The notes under the pieces: generated by a model
Databases searched by the model: none
What the model was told of the DNA's origin: nothing
The model's input: only the letters and a program-made list of their open reading frames with translations
DNA from: Motiliproteus sediminis
GTDB lineage: Bacteria; Pseudomonadota; Gammaproteobacteria; Pseudomonadales; Balneatricaceae
Assembly: GCF_017912535.1 (NCBI RefSeq)
Contig: NZ_JAERQK010000001.1
Coordinates: 434,001 to 498,000 of the forward strand
Reading direction: 5' to 3'
DNA: 64,000 bases
Translations under genes and position numbers: made by a program
In this document: in pieces, positions 1 to 8,311 of the stretch
How the letters are laid out: every line of letters starts with the position of its first letter
Numbering within the stretch: position 1 is the first letter of the stretch

Positions 1-2
1 TG

Positions 3-167
3 GAACTTAACCGGCTGGCAGGATTGTTGATTCATCCGCTGGATCTTGCCGGCGTGGCGGTGCTGATCTCCTCCGGACGACGGGTCGCGAGTGTGCTCAG
101 GCCGGCGCTGTTGGCCGCACTGGTGGCGTTGCTGCTGCGCGCCGCGTTTCATCTGCTGCTGTTTTGA
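3..167 (+). CDS. C-terminal end of a membrane protein (5' end outside window)
   Basis: An open frame enters from the left edge and stops at TGA 165-167, giving the last 54 residues of a protein. The visible part ends in a leucine/alanine-rich hydrophobic stretch that looks like a terminal membrane helix. It abuts the next gene, suggesting cotranscription. The family cannot be named from this fragment. Confidence 0.5.
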   Translation, partial: ELNRLAGLLIHPLDLAGVAVLISSGRRVASVLRPALLAALVALLLRAAFHLLLF

Positions 168-172
168 CTATC

Positions 173-877
173 ATGCTGACAAGTGAGCCGTTCCGGCTTA
201 TCGAAATGACGCCCGGCTGGCTGGTGGTGGACAAGTCCGCTGGAGTTGGATTCCATCGCGAGGGCGCGACTCCCGGACTTCTCGAATACGTAGCCGCCGC
301 AACGGGTGACACGCAACTATACCCGGTGCATCGAATTGACCGGATGACCTCCGGCCTGTTGTTGATTGCCCGCAACCCCGTCGCTGCCGCACATTTAAGT
401 CGCCTGTTCGCTGAACGCCGAGTCGACAAGTTTTATCTGGCCCTCGGTGCGCGCAAGCCGCGTAAGAAGCAGGGCCGAATCGTCGGCGATATGACCAAGG
501 GGCGAGGGGGAAGTTGGCGGCTTTTGCGGAGTCGCGAGAACCCCAGTATCACCGATTTTGAATCTCAGTCGGTTGGTCCGGGTGAACGGTTGTACCTGCT
601 GGCACCCCGAACCGGGCGAACTCATCAGCTGCGGGTCGCGATGAAAAGTCTTGGCGCTGCGATTATCGGGGATCCGCGCTACGGCAGCGATGCCAACTCG
701 GAGCAACGTGGTTACCTGCACGCTTACGCCCTTTGTTTTGAACTGGACGGAGAAATTTATCGTTATCTCTGCCCACCAACCCAAGGCGAACGCTTCACCA
801 CCGCAGCCATTGCCGCCCAGCTTGCCAATTGGGGGGAGCCTTGGTCGCGTTTTAAAGAGTCTCGTCGAGAATGGTAA
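173..877 (+). CDS. RluA-family RNA pseudouridine synthase
   Basis: Converts a uridine in rRNA or tRNA to pseudouridine. The RluA signature HRIDRMTSG lies near residues 53-61 with the catalytic Asp in the middle. Further family blocks are the VVDKSAGV start of the fold, a PRTGRTHQLR motif and the GDPRYG motif. At about 234 residues it is short, with no S4 RNA-binding domain, like the small RluA-like branch. The ATG at 173 was chosen; a TTG at 164 in the same frame overlaps the upstream stop and is the alternative, and neither has a clear ribosome binding site. The exact RNA target cannot be told from sequence. The 3' end overlaps the converging small gene by 26 bases. Confidence 0.85.
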   Translation: MLTSEPFRLIEMTPGWLVVDKSAGVGFHREGATPGLLEYVAAATGDTQLYPVHRIDRMTSGLLLIARNPVAAAHLSRLFAERRVDKFYLALGARKPRKKQGRIVGDMTKGRGGSWRLLRSRENPSITDFESQSVGPGERLYLLAPRTGRTHQLRVAMKSLGAAIIGDPRYGSDANSEQRGYLHAYALCFELDGEIYRYLCPPTQGERFTTAAIAAQLANWGEPWSRFKESRREW

Positions 878-1100
878 ATGACAGAAAGGTGGTAAACAGC
901 CCCAGAGTAACCACGAACTGGGTGATAGGGAAAGCCAGCATCATCAGGCCGGAGGCAAACCATAGTCCTCGTACGACGCGCTTCTTGCGGTCGTAGCGCC
1001 GAGCATGAACGCCTGCGTGAGGGGCGGTTTCGTTATCCACCGGGCGTTTGATAATCACCAATAACGCCCAGTTAAGTAGTAGGTGTATGCCCGTTAGCAC
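852..1100 (-). CDS. Small two-helix membrane protein, unknown function
   Basis: An 82-residue protein with a hydrophobic N-terminal segment, a basic linker rich in Arg/Lys (RRYDRKKR) and a long hydrophobic C-terminal part that could hold one or two helices. It starts at GTG 1100 behind a strong Shine-Dalgarno sequence (GAGGAGG, five bases before the start), which is the main reason to accept it as real. It converges on the pseudouridine synthase gene and overlaps its end. I do not recognise the family. Confidence 0.55.
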   Translation of the reverse strand: MLTGIHLLLNWALLVIIKRPVDNETAPHAGVHARRYDRKKRVVRGLWFASGLMMLAFPITQFVVTLGLFTTFLSFTILDETL

Positions 1101-1157
1101 AGCGGCCTCCTCAGTTGACTCTGCGAGTAACTATAGCCTAGACCCTGCTGCGAGGAT

Positions 1158-2693
1158 TCAGCGCGCTCCTTTGCCGAACAGCACCACCTCGGCGGTCTGA
1201 ATTAAAATCACGGTATCGAGCAAAATGCTGAGATGCTTGATGTAGTACAGATCGTACTGCAGCTTCTCCAGCGCGTCGTTTTCACTGGCACCGTAGGCGT
1301 AACAGATCTGGGCCCAGCCGGTCAGGCCGGGCTTCACCTGATGCCGATCACCGTAGTAGGGGATCGTTTCGGTCAGTTCATCAACGAACTGTGGCCGCTC
1401 CGGGCGGGGGCCGACAAAGCTCATGTCGCCCTTGAGTACATTGAGTATCTGCGGCAGTTCGTCGATGCGGTACTTGCGGATAAAGGCGCCCACTGCGGTG
1501 ATACGCTGGTCATTGGTCATGGCCCAGACTGCGCCGTTCTTTTCGGCATCGACGCGCATGCTGCGAAACTTGTAGATCCAGAACGGTACCCCCCCGCGTC
1601 CCACTCGCTCCTGGGAGTAGAATATCGGTGCCCGAGGGCCGCTTTCCAGCATGATGAGCAGCGCGGTAATCAGCATTACCGGCCATATGATCGCCAACAG
1701 GGTCAGGCTGATTGCCAGGTCAAACGTACGCTTGGCGATACGCAGCATCAGGTTGCTGCCATGATAACCGTCGCTATAGATCATCCAGCTCGGATTGAGC
1801 ATCTTCAGCGGGACTTTGGTGCTCTCCCTCTCTACAAAAGTGGTGATATCGGTGACGCGTACACCGTTCAGCCGACAGCGGTAGAGGTGCTGCATCGGCA
1901 AGGTTCCGCGGCGCTGATCGGGAGCGATCACCAGCTCTTCGACCTGATTCCGGTACACGTAGGCTTCGAGCGCTTCGCCCTCCAGAGGCAGTTGCACGTC
2001 TGCTGCGACTCCCTCGCTGTCGCCGGTGACCGGCACGTAGCCCAGTATCTGAAAGCCCATGCGGTCGCTTTGGCGGCGCATTCGTTGCTCGATGTAGTTA
2101 GCTTTTTCGCCGCTCCCCAACACCACGATGCGGCGCTTCATCAGGTCGCTGGCGTGCAGTTTCTGGAAACCGAAACGGATCAGACAAACGATGACAAAGG
2201 ACGAACCGAGTGCCAGAGCAACAGCTTTGGGCTCAATGTCGAAATAGGGTATGAAAAAGATCACCGCCGCCTGTGCCACCGAAGCGAGGGCGAAACTGAG
2301 AAAGATACGGGCGATAAGCTCGCTGGATTCACCCCGCAGGCGGGCGTGATAGAGCCCCATTGCGGCCATTGCCAGCGACACGACCAGGACGAATGCGATG
2401 CACTCGGCGCAGACCAGATGGTTGAACCAGGCTCCGCTGATATGACCGCCCGTGTAACTCATGCTGACCAGCAGGCAGGTGAGCATCCCCAAGGATTCCA
2501 GACAGGCGAGCAGCAGGTAAGAGCTGCGGACAGATGGTCTGTTGATTCGATTAGACGCCATGCTTCCCTTGTCCAATGCGCATTGAGGCGGTGTCCTGGT
2601 CACCAGCGACGGGCGTGGTGCGGTTTCCTGTTGTTGCTGAAGTGTAGCCTCCGTTTCGGCTTCTTTCCGAAGGCTGGCAGGTTGCTGGGACAT
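1158..2693 (-). CDS. Priming sugar transferase (polyprenyl glycosylphosphotransferase), XrtA/EpsB type
   Basis: Starts EPS repeat-unit assembly by moving a sugar-1-phosphate onto undecaprenyl phosphate in the inner membrane. The 511-residue protein has an N-terminal block of about four membrane helices, a CoA-binding-like nucleotide domain (VVLGSGEKA), and a C-terminal catalytic domain with the membrane hairpin, the YKFRSMR motif, and the FVGPRPERPQF and KPGLTGWAQI motifs of WbaP/EpsB-type enzymes. The start at 2693 is preferred because AAAGG lies at good distance; the ATG at 2702 touches that site. It is the last gene of a minus-strand run headed by the FemAB gene. Sugar specificity is not readable from sequence. 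Confidence 0.92.
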   Translation of the reverse strand: MSQQPASLRKEAETEATLQQQQETAPRPSLVTRTPPQCALDKGSMASNRINRPSVRSSYLLLACLESLGMLTCLLVSMSYTGGHISGAWFNHLVCAECIAFVLVVSLAMAAMGLYHARLRGESSELIARIFLSFALASVAQAAVIFFIPYFDIEPKAVALALGSSFVIVCLIRFGFQKLHASDLMKRRIVVLGSGEKANYIEQRMRRQSDRMGFQILGYVPVTGDSEGVAADVQLPLEGEALEAYVYRNQVEELVIAPDQRRGTLPMQHLYRCRLNGVRVTDITTFVERESTKVPLKMLNPSWMIYSDGYHGSNLMLRIAKRTFDLAISLTLLAIIWPVMLITALLIMLESGPRAPIFYSQERVGRGGVPFWIYKFRSMRVDAEKNGAVWAMTNDQRITAVGAFIRKYRIDELPQILNVLKGDMSFVGPRPERPQFVDELTETIPYYGDRHQVKPGLTGWAQICYAYGASENDALEKLQYDLYYIKHLSILLDTVILIQTAEVVLFGKGAR

Positions 2694-2720
2694 AGACTCC
2701 ATCCTTTGATCTAAACCCGG

Positions 2721-3947
2721 TTAAAGCAGAAGCTCGCACGGGTGCGGGTGGCCAAGAAAATCACGTGGACTGGCGGTGAATCCGTAGGCACCGGACTGGC
2801 GCACGACCACCAGGTCGCCCACGCAGGCTTTGGGGAGCGTCACCTTATCGGCCACAATATCCAGCGGGGTGCACAATGGCCCAACCACCGTCACCTGCGT
2901 CGGTTGTTGCGGGCTGCCGCCAACCAGCTCCACCGGGTAGTTTTTGCGGATGACTTGGCCAAAGTTGCCGGAGTTAGCCAGATGCTGATGCAGGCCGCCG
3001 TCGACCACCAGATAGGTGGTGCCGCGCGATTGTTTGATTTCACGCACACGGCACAGGTATAGCCCGGCCTCACCCACGAGATAGCGCCCCATTTCCAGCA
3101 CCAGACTGGCGTCACAGCGAGCGGCTACCTGCTGCTGAAGCCTGTCCAGATTGACACCAATGGGGGCCAGTTGTAACGGTTGCTCGCCGGGGAAGTAGGG
3201 GATGCCCAAGCCGCCGCCGATGTTGATGAACTGCAGTTGTAACTGCTCGGCATCAATCAGCTCGAGTGCTAGCGCGGTCACGGCGCTGTGAGCTTCGCAG
3301 ATTGCCTCTGGATTGAGGTTTTGCGAACCGGTAAACAGATGCAGACCGCAAGGCTCAACTCCGCGTTGGCGGCAATGATCGATCACCTGCGGCAACTGTT
3401 CACTGTCAATACCGAACGGCTTGGCACCACCGGTCATTTTCATGCCCGACGCCTTGAGCTCAAACGCTGGATTGACCCGCAGTGCGATCCGTGGTGCGAT
3501 CCCCAGACATTCGGCGGCGTCGATCGCTGCGTCGACTTGTGCCAGAGACTCAGCCATCAGCGTGATTCCGGCGGCGACCGCCGCGGTGATGTCAGCATCA
3601 CTTTTGCCGGGGCCGGCAAAGCTGATGTCGCCGGGTGCGACGCCGGTCGCCAGCGCGATCTGGAGCTCCCGCTGGGAGGCGACGTCTAAGCCATCCACCA
3701 AGGTTGCCAGATGCTGAACCACCGCAGCCATGGGGTTGGCTTTGATCGCGTAGTGAAGCTCCAGTGCGGGAGGCAGGGCGGCGCGCAGTTGTTCTACTCG
3801 CGCACTGATGGCAGCGCGATCGTATACGTAGCAGGGTGTACCGCCAGCGATAGCGCACACCTGTTCCGGGCTGTAACCGCCTATGCGCAGCTTTCCCTGT
3901 TCCCGTGCGTGCCAGTCGCTGTGGTGAATGGCTGCTGTTTTTTCCAT
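2721..3947 (-). CDS. PLP-dependent decarboxylase, exosortase A system-associated
   Basis: A fold-type III (alanine racemase/LysA-like) PLP enzyme of 408 residues. The PLP lysine is in HYAIKANP (Lys69), and NIGGGLGIPY and the C-terminal GPLCTPLD motif with its conserved Cys match the diaminopimelate/ornithine decarboxylase fold. It sits directly after the AMP-forming ligase in an arrangement conserved in XrtA loci (the family often called exosortase A system-associated decarboxylase 1). It is too divergent in context to be assumed to be lysA. A plausible role, by inference, is to decarboxylate an amino acid or a carrier-bound aminoacyl group made by the neighbouring ligase and carrier protein. 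Confidence 0.9.
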   Translation of the reverse strand: MEKTAAIHHSDWHAREQGKLRIGGYSPEQVCAIAGGTPCYVYDRAAISARVEQLRAALPPALELHYAIKANPMAAVVQHLATLVDGLDVASQRELQIALATGVAPGDISFAGPGKSDADITAAVAAGITLMAESLAQVDAAIDAAECLGIAPRIALRVNPAFELKASGMKMTGGAKPFGIDSEQLPQVIDHCRQRGVEPCGLHLFTGSQNLNPEAICEAHSAVTALALELIDAEQLQLQFINIGGGLGIPYFPGEQPLQLAPIGVNLDRLQQQVAARCDASLVLEMGRYLVGEAGLYLCRVREIKQSRGTTYLVVDGGLHQHLANSGNFGQVIRKNYPVELVGGSPQQPTQVTVVGPLCTPLDIVADKVTLPKACVGDLVVVRQSGAYGFTASPRDFLGHPHPCELLL

Positions 3948-3970
3948 GCTGTCGATGCTCCCGGCAGGTC

Positions 3971-5548
3971 TCAGTTGAAATAGCCGGCGTACCGGTCGGC
4001 CAGTTCTTTGCGGTCAAACTTGCCGTTGGGGTTGCGCGGTAGCGGTTGTGAGCTGACCTCGCAGGCCAGGGGTACCATGAAACCGGGCAACGCCTGACGG
4101 CAGGCAGCCAGAAGCTGCTTGCCGAGGTCCTCGCCATCCCCACCGTCGGCAACCAGCAGCAGAACCGCCTGCCCCAGGGTTGGGTGGCTGATACCGAGCG
4201 CCACCGCTTCGCCCACTAGGCCGCTCTGGTAGGCGACCTCTTCAATCTCGGCCGGGCTGACCCGATAGCCTGATGTTTTGATCATCTCATCCTGGCGGCC
4301 GACAAAATAGAGGAATCCGTCCTGATCTTTGCGCACGCTGTCACCGGACCAGACCGCCAGCTCCTGCTGCACCAATCCCGGCAGCGCCTTGGGAATCGGG
4401 CGAAAGCGGGCGGCGGTGCGCGCCGGGTCATTCCAGTAGCCCTGGCTGACCAGTGGCCCGCGATGAACCAGTTCGCCTACCTCGTTGGGTTCGCACTCGG
4501 AGCCATCCTCCCGTAGCACCAGAATCTCGGCATTGGGGATCGCCTTGCCGATGGAGTCGGGGCGCGTGGCTGCTTCCTCCGGATCCAGATAGGTTGAGCG
4601 AAATGCTTCAGTCAGGCCATACATCAGGTAGGGGCGCGCAGCGGGGAAAGATTGTCGCAGCCTTGCCAGCAGTGGCGCGGGCATGTGTCCGCCGGTGTTG
4701 GCGAAATAACGCAATGACTGGCCGGCGTCACCCCAGTCAAGCGCTGCTATCTGATGCCAGAGCGGAGGGACCGCCGTCAACCCGGTGATCTGTTGGTCGC
4801 GGACCAGTTTCAGCACGTCTCCTGGCAGCAGGTAGTCGTGCAGATAGCAGCACGCCCCCGAGGCCATGGCAGTGGTTACCTGGCTTAGACCGGCGTCAAA
4901 ACTGAGCGGCAGCGCTGCCATAATACGGTCATCAGCGTGGTTGCCGATGTAGCTGGCAACGCTGTCGGCTCCGCAAAGCAGATTTCGGTGGGACAGCATC
5001 ACCCCTTTGGGTTTGCCGGTACTACCGGAGGTGTAAAGGATGGCCGCCAGATCGTTGTCGGTGGCGATCTCGGCCGGTAAGGCCGAGTCCGCTGCCAACA
5101 GCGTGTCCCAATGGAGTACTTGAAGCCCTGCCGGGGCATCCTTCAGCGTGGTCGCATCGGTCAGCACCAGCACGCGGAGATCGGCACAGCGGCTCAGCAA
5201 CGGCAGCAGCTGAGTGGCGCGGGCGGCGTTGGTGATCAATAGATGGACGTTGCAGTCCTGAGCGATATGTTCAACCTGGGCGGCTTTGAGGACCGGATTG
5301 ATCGGCACGAAGATGCCGCCGGCCCTGGAGGTCGCAAACAGACTCACCACGGTTTCCGGCTGTTTAGGCAGGTAGACAGCAACGCGTTGGTGCCGGCAAA
5401 GACCGATTTTGGTTAGCCCGGCAGCGGCGGCGCGGACGTCAGCCGCGACCTGCGCGTAACTCAAGCGCCGCTGTTTGTGGACCAAGGCAGTCCGATCGGG
5501 TTGGCGTGAGGCGGTGTCGGTAAGCAGGTGGTGAAACAGATAGCGCAT
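3971..5548 (-). CDS. Acyl-CoA ligase (AMP-forming), exosortase A system-associated
   Basis: An ANL-superfamily adenylating enzyme of 525 residues. The P-loop LYTSGSTGKPKGV lies near residues 171-183, followed by a YGLTEA block, a SGD...GRQDEMIKTSGYR hinge region and a C-terminal PRNPNGKFDR with the catalytic lysine. It activates a carboxylic acid as acyl-AMP and loads it on CoA or a carrier protein. It lies between the decarboxylase and xrtA, with short gaps, in the order typical of XrtA loci. The acyl carrier protein at 10058 is a candidate acceptor. The natural acid is unknown. Confidence 0.92.
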   Translation of the reverse strand: MRYLFHHLLTDTASRQPDRTALVHKQRRLSYAQVAADVRAAAAGLTKIGLCRHQRVAVYLPKQPETVVSLFATSRAGGIFVPINPVLKAAQVEHIAQDCNVHLLITNAARATQLLPLLSRCADLRVLVLTDATTLKDAPAGLQVLHWDTLLAADSALPAEIATDNDLAAILYTSGSTGKPKGVMLSHRNLLCGADSVASYIGNHADDRIMAALPLSFDAGLSQVTTAMASGACCYLHDYLLPGDVLKLVRDQQITGLTAVPPLWHQIAALDWGDAGQSLRYFANTGGHMPAPLLARLRQSFPAARPYLMYGLTEAFRSTYLDPEEAATRPDSIGKAIPNAEILVLREDGSECEPNEVGELVHRGPLVSQGYWNDPARTAARFRPIPKALPGLVQQELAVWSGDSVRKDQDGFLYFVGRQDEMIKTSGYRVSPAEIEEVAYQSGLVGEAVALGISHPTLGQAVLLLVADGGDGEDLGKQLLAACRQALPGFMVPLACEVSSQPLPRNPNGKFDRKELADRYAGYFN

Positions 5549-5565
5549 GCCGTAATGTTGTCCGT

Positions 5566-7065
5566 TTAACGTAAAGTAGCCAGAGCCGGCCAGGCGGCAT
5601 CAATCAACTGCTGCAGCCGCTGCGATGCTTGCTGGTCATTGACTTCGTCGACCTTGGTGGATACTGCGACGACGCGGCTGAAGGGCGAGCGGCCTCCTAT
5701 TCGGGCCAGTGCCTGATACAGCTTTACCAGGGTACCCCGGCGCGCCGTGCGGTCGTCAACTTGATACCAATACCACACTAAACGGCGCTCTCCTCCACTA
5801 TGGCGGATGTCTAGCTGATTGACCTGCGTTGGCGGTGAGTCATTGCCAAGATCGATAACCCTGTGCTGTGCCAGAGTCCAGTCGTCATCATAAAAACGGT
5901 TGAGCTGATTGATCAGCTCCTTGTCTTGGGTCTCCTGGTGGTAATCGGCGATATAAATCGATACCGCAGCTGGCCCGCTGTAGTGGCGCAGCAGGCTAAA
6001 GTCGGGATTGGCGAACTGGGGGCTCCAGTCTCCCTCAACCTGAACCCTGGTCCATCCGGGCAACTCAAGCTCATAGGTACCACCCGCCGGTGCCGCGGCT
6101 TCCAGCGTGCGGCTGTCCAGCGCCATCGTGGTGATGAGCAACAGAATAGTGAGTAATACGGCGGGCGACGCCGGCAGGCCAGCTGCCTCCGGGGCCGGAC
6201 TATTAGGCGCGGTCTGAGCGTTGGTGGAATCGGCCCAGAAACTGCCAATCCAGAACAGTGCCAGCATGACCAGTCCGAAGAACAGCCATCCATAGATCAG
6301 GTGATCAACCCCGGTGGCGTACTTCATTGAGCTTAAATGGGCGATGATGATAATCAGATAGGCGCGGATGCCGTTCGCGATAATGGGAGTGACGAACGCG
6401 GCGAAAACAAATAACAGACGTTTGCCGAGGCTCTGGTAGGTGAGATAGGCGTAGAGCGTGCCTACGGCCAGAGAAGCGATCAGATAGCGAATGCCGCTAC
6501 AGGCCTCAGCCACCTCGAAGCGACCGCTGGGGATCTCGATAAACAGGCCGTTGACATACACCGGAATGCCCGTCAGTTGTAGCGCTCGAACGGAGATGTC
6601 TGCGGTGACTTGTTGCAGCCAGGGCGTTAGCTCTTCGCCAAGGGGAACGGCAAAAAACAGGTAAAAAAGCGGGAACATCACGACACAGAAAAACCGCCAT
6701 CCTCCGAGTAGCAGAACCAGAGAGATCGCCATCGCCACGCTGGCCAGCTGTTCCGCCGCCTGGACGTCGGCCGCTCTGGCGATCATCCATAGTAGTAGCG
6801 CGCCACCAAGGGGCAGCAGTCCCCACCAGCAGGTGTGAACGGGGGTATTCGCCAGTCGGCCGCGTTGGCGATAGATCAGCCAGCCACTGATCAACGGAAC
6901 CAGCATGCCGTGGGCATAGGTGTCAGAGCGCCACCAGATTGCGGCCATGCCAGTCAGGCTTTCCAGATTGAGCCACAGGTACAAGCCAGCAACAACGGCG
7001 AGCAACAGCAGTGAGAACGAACGGGACTCCAGTGAGGGGGCGAGTTGGCGAATGGCATGCTCCAC
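5566..7065 (-). CDS. xrtA: Exosortase A (XrtA) with C-terminal EpsI domain
   Basis: Integral-membrane peptidase/transferase that recognises PEP-CTERM tails and releases or anchors the protein at the cell surface. It has about eight hydrophobic helices in residues 15-290. The catalytic triad of the family is visible: Cys189 in EACSGIRYL, Arg234 in ANGIRAYL and His255 in VDHLIYGW. Residues from about 310 on form a periplasmic EpsI-like domain fused to the core, as usual for type A. It is cotranscribed with the ligase and decarboxylase downstream and the FemAB gene upstream (9-base gap). The one visible substrate in the window is the protein at 40729-41571. Confidence 0.96.
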   Translation of the reverse strand: MEHAIRQLAPSLESRSFSLLLLAVVAGLYLWLNLESLTGMAAIWWRSDTYAHGMLVPLISGWLIYRQRGRLANTPVHTCWWGLLPLGGALLLWMIARAADVQAAEQLASVAMAISLVLLLGGWRFFCVVMFPLFYLFFAVPLGEELTPWLQQVTADISVRALQLTGIPVYVNGLFIEIPSGRFEVAEACSGIRYLIASLAVGTLYAYLTYQSLGKRLLFVFAAFVTPIIANGIRAYLIIIIAHLSSMKYATGVDHLIYGWLFFGLVMLALFWIGSFWADSTNAQTAPNSPAPEAAGLPASPAVLLTILLLITTMALDSRTLEAAAPAGGTYELELPGWTRVQVEGDWSPQFANPDFSLLRHYSGPAAVSIYIADYHQETQDKELINQLNRFYDDDWTLAQHRVIDLGNDSPPTQVNQLDIRHSGGERRLVWYWYQVDDRTARRGTLVKLYQALARIGGRSPFSRVVAVSTKVDEVNDQQASQRLQQLIDAAWPALATLR

Positions 7066-7074
7066 GATGATGGT

Positions 7075-8097
7075 TTATCCCAAGTGCTGCGACAGGTAGG
7101 GGCCCAAGCGTTGGGATACCGCCAGGGGCAGCTTTTTCCATGCATTTATAAAATAGCGGTACTTGGGATTGTTCGGGCTCAGGTTGGGCACGCTGTCTGC
7201 CTTGACCAAATAGTACTCATAACACAGAGGTTGCGGCTCAAACCCCCAATGGCGCTTGTAGTGGTAGGGACCACTGTCGTTCTTGCTGCGGCCAAAATCG
7301 TACAGGCGGTGGCCGTTTGCAACGGCGCGACACATCTGTTCCCAATACATGAAGTCCATCGATTTGAGTCCTCGTGATTCCGGTAGACCGCCGCCGTAAT
7401 AGGGCAGCACTTCGTCGCGGAAATAGAAACTCATCAATGAGCTGACTGGCGTATCCTCGTGGGTAATTGTGACAATCTCGCTGCTGTCACCAAATTCGCT
7501 ATGTAGAGCGGCAAAAAACTTACGTGAAAACACCGGGGTGCCGAGGTTGCGCACGCTGGTGGAGTAAATACGGTAGAAATCGTCTAACTGCTCATCAAAG
7601 CGCGCGTGATGGCCGTTTTTTATCGCTTGTCGCACGACGGCACGCTGTTTTCGCTTCATCGCCAGCATATTGGCGTCGTCGTCGGCATCGAGTGCTCGTC
7701 GAAAGGTGGAGTGTACGCTCTTGCTGGGCCAGTCCGCCGTTTGGGGCTGCCGGTGGCGGAGCTCTAGATAACTGACCTGAAGCGACTCGGCCAGCGTGCA
7801 GGCCTCTTGCAGCAACGCCTGTTTAGCCTCTTCGTCATCAGCAACCACGCCTCCATAGACGCAAAAAGGAGTCGAGATCAACGCCGAGCCAAAAAGCAGG
7901 CTGCGGGTGTGAACCAGCGGTAGAATACCGCAGATCTGGCCACCCCGTTCCGCTATCAGCGAATGATTACGATGGGGGGTGGAGGTCTCGATGGCGCGAA
8001 GCCAACCGGATAGATGAAAAAAAGTCGCGTCAGGCGCGTGCTTCACGTACGCATCCCAGCGGGGATGGTCTTCAACTTTTAACGAAGTAACGATCAT
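7075..8097 (-). CDS. FemAB-like protein, XrtA/PEP-CTERM system-associated
   Basis: A 340-residue GNAT-fold protein of the FemAB family tied to XrtA systems. The late motif GGGLPESRGLKSMDFMYW and the following YDFGRSKNDSGPYHYKRHWG are typical of this family, which moves an aminoacyl or other acyl group from a carrier such as tRNA. The ATG at 8097 (MIVTSLKVEDHP) was chosen over an upstream in-frame start at 8157 because residues before it do not resemble the family. It is the first gene of the minus-strand xrtA operon. The acyl donor and target are unknown; modification of EPS or peptide is an inference. Confidence 0.9.
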   Translation of the reverse strand: MIVTSLKVEDHPRWDAYVKHAPDATFFHLSGWLRAIETSTPHRNHSLIAERGGQICGILPLVHTRSLLFGSALISTPFCVYGGVVADDEEAKQALLQEACTLAESLQVSYLELRHRQPQTADWPSKSVHSTFRRALDADDDANMLAMKRKQRAVVRQAIKNGHHARFDEQLDDFYRIYSTSVRNLGTPVFSRKFFAALHSEFGDSSEIVTITHEDTPVSSLMSFYFRDEVLPYYGGGLPESRGLKSMDFMYWEQMCRAVANGHRLYDFGRSKNDSGPYHYKRHWGFEPQPLCYEYYLVKADSVPNLSPNNPKYRYFINAWKKLPLAVSQRLGPYLSQHLG

Positions 8098-8311
8098 AGC
8101 CCGGAAAATCCCTTTGCCGACTGGCGGCGAGTGACCGTGAGGTTCTCTTTTGCACACGTTAGCAGAGTGGTGATCAATCTCAACCTGTGAGACAAGTTAT
8201 TTTTCGCTTTTGAGTCATGCATAATAAGTCTAACTGCGCTAGCCTTGGGGCAAAACTGCACGCCGTATCGGCCCCACCATCAAGGAATGCTGTCATGAGG
8301 AATGGATATCC

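Noticed and set aside
1233-2714. A 493-codon open frame on the plus strand
   Set aside because: It is the antisense of the priming sugar transferase, which has clear family motifs; the antisense product has no recognisable domain.
8255-8272. Possible sigma-54 site TTGGGGCAAAACTGCA before the asparagine-synthase-like gene
   Set aside because: GG and GC are separated by nine bases, not the strict ten.
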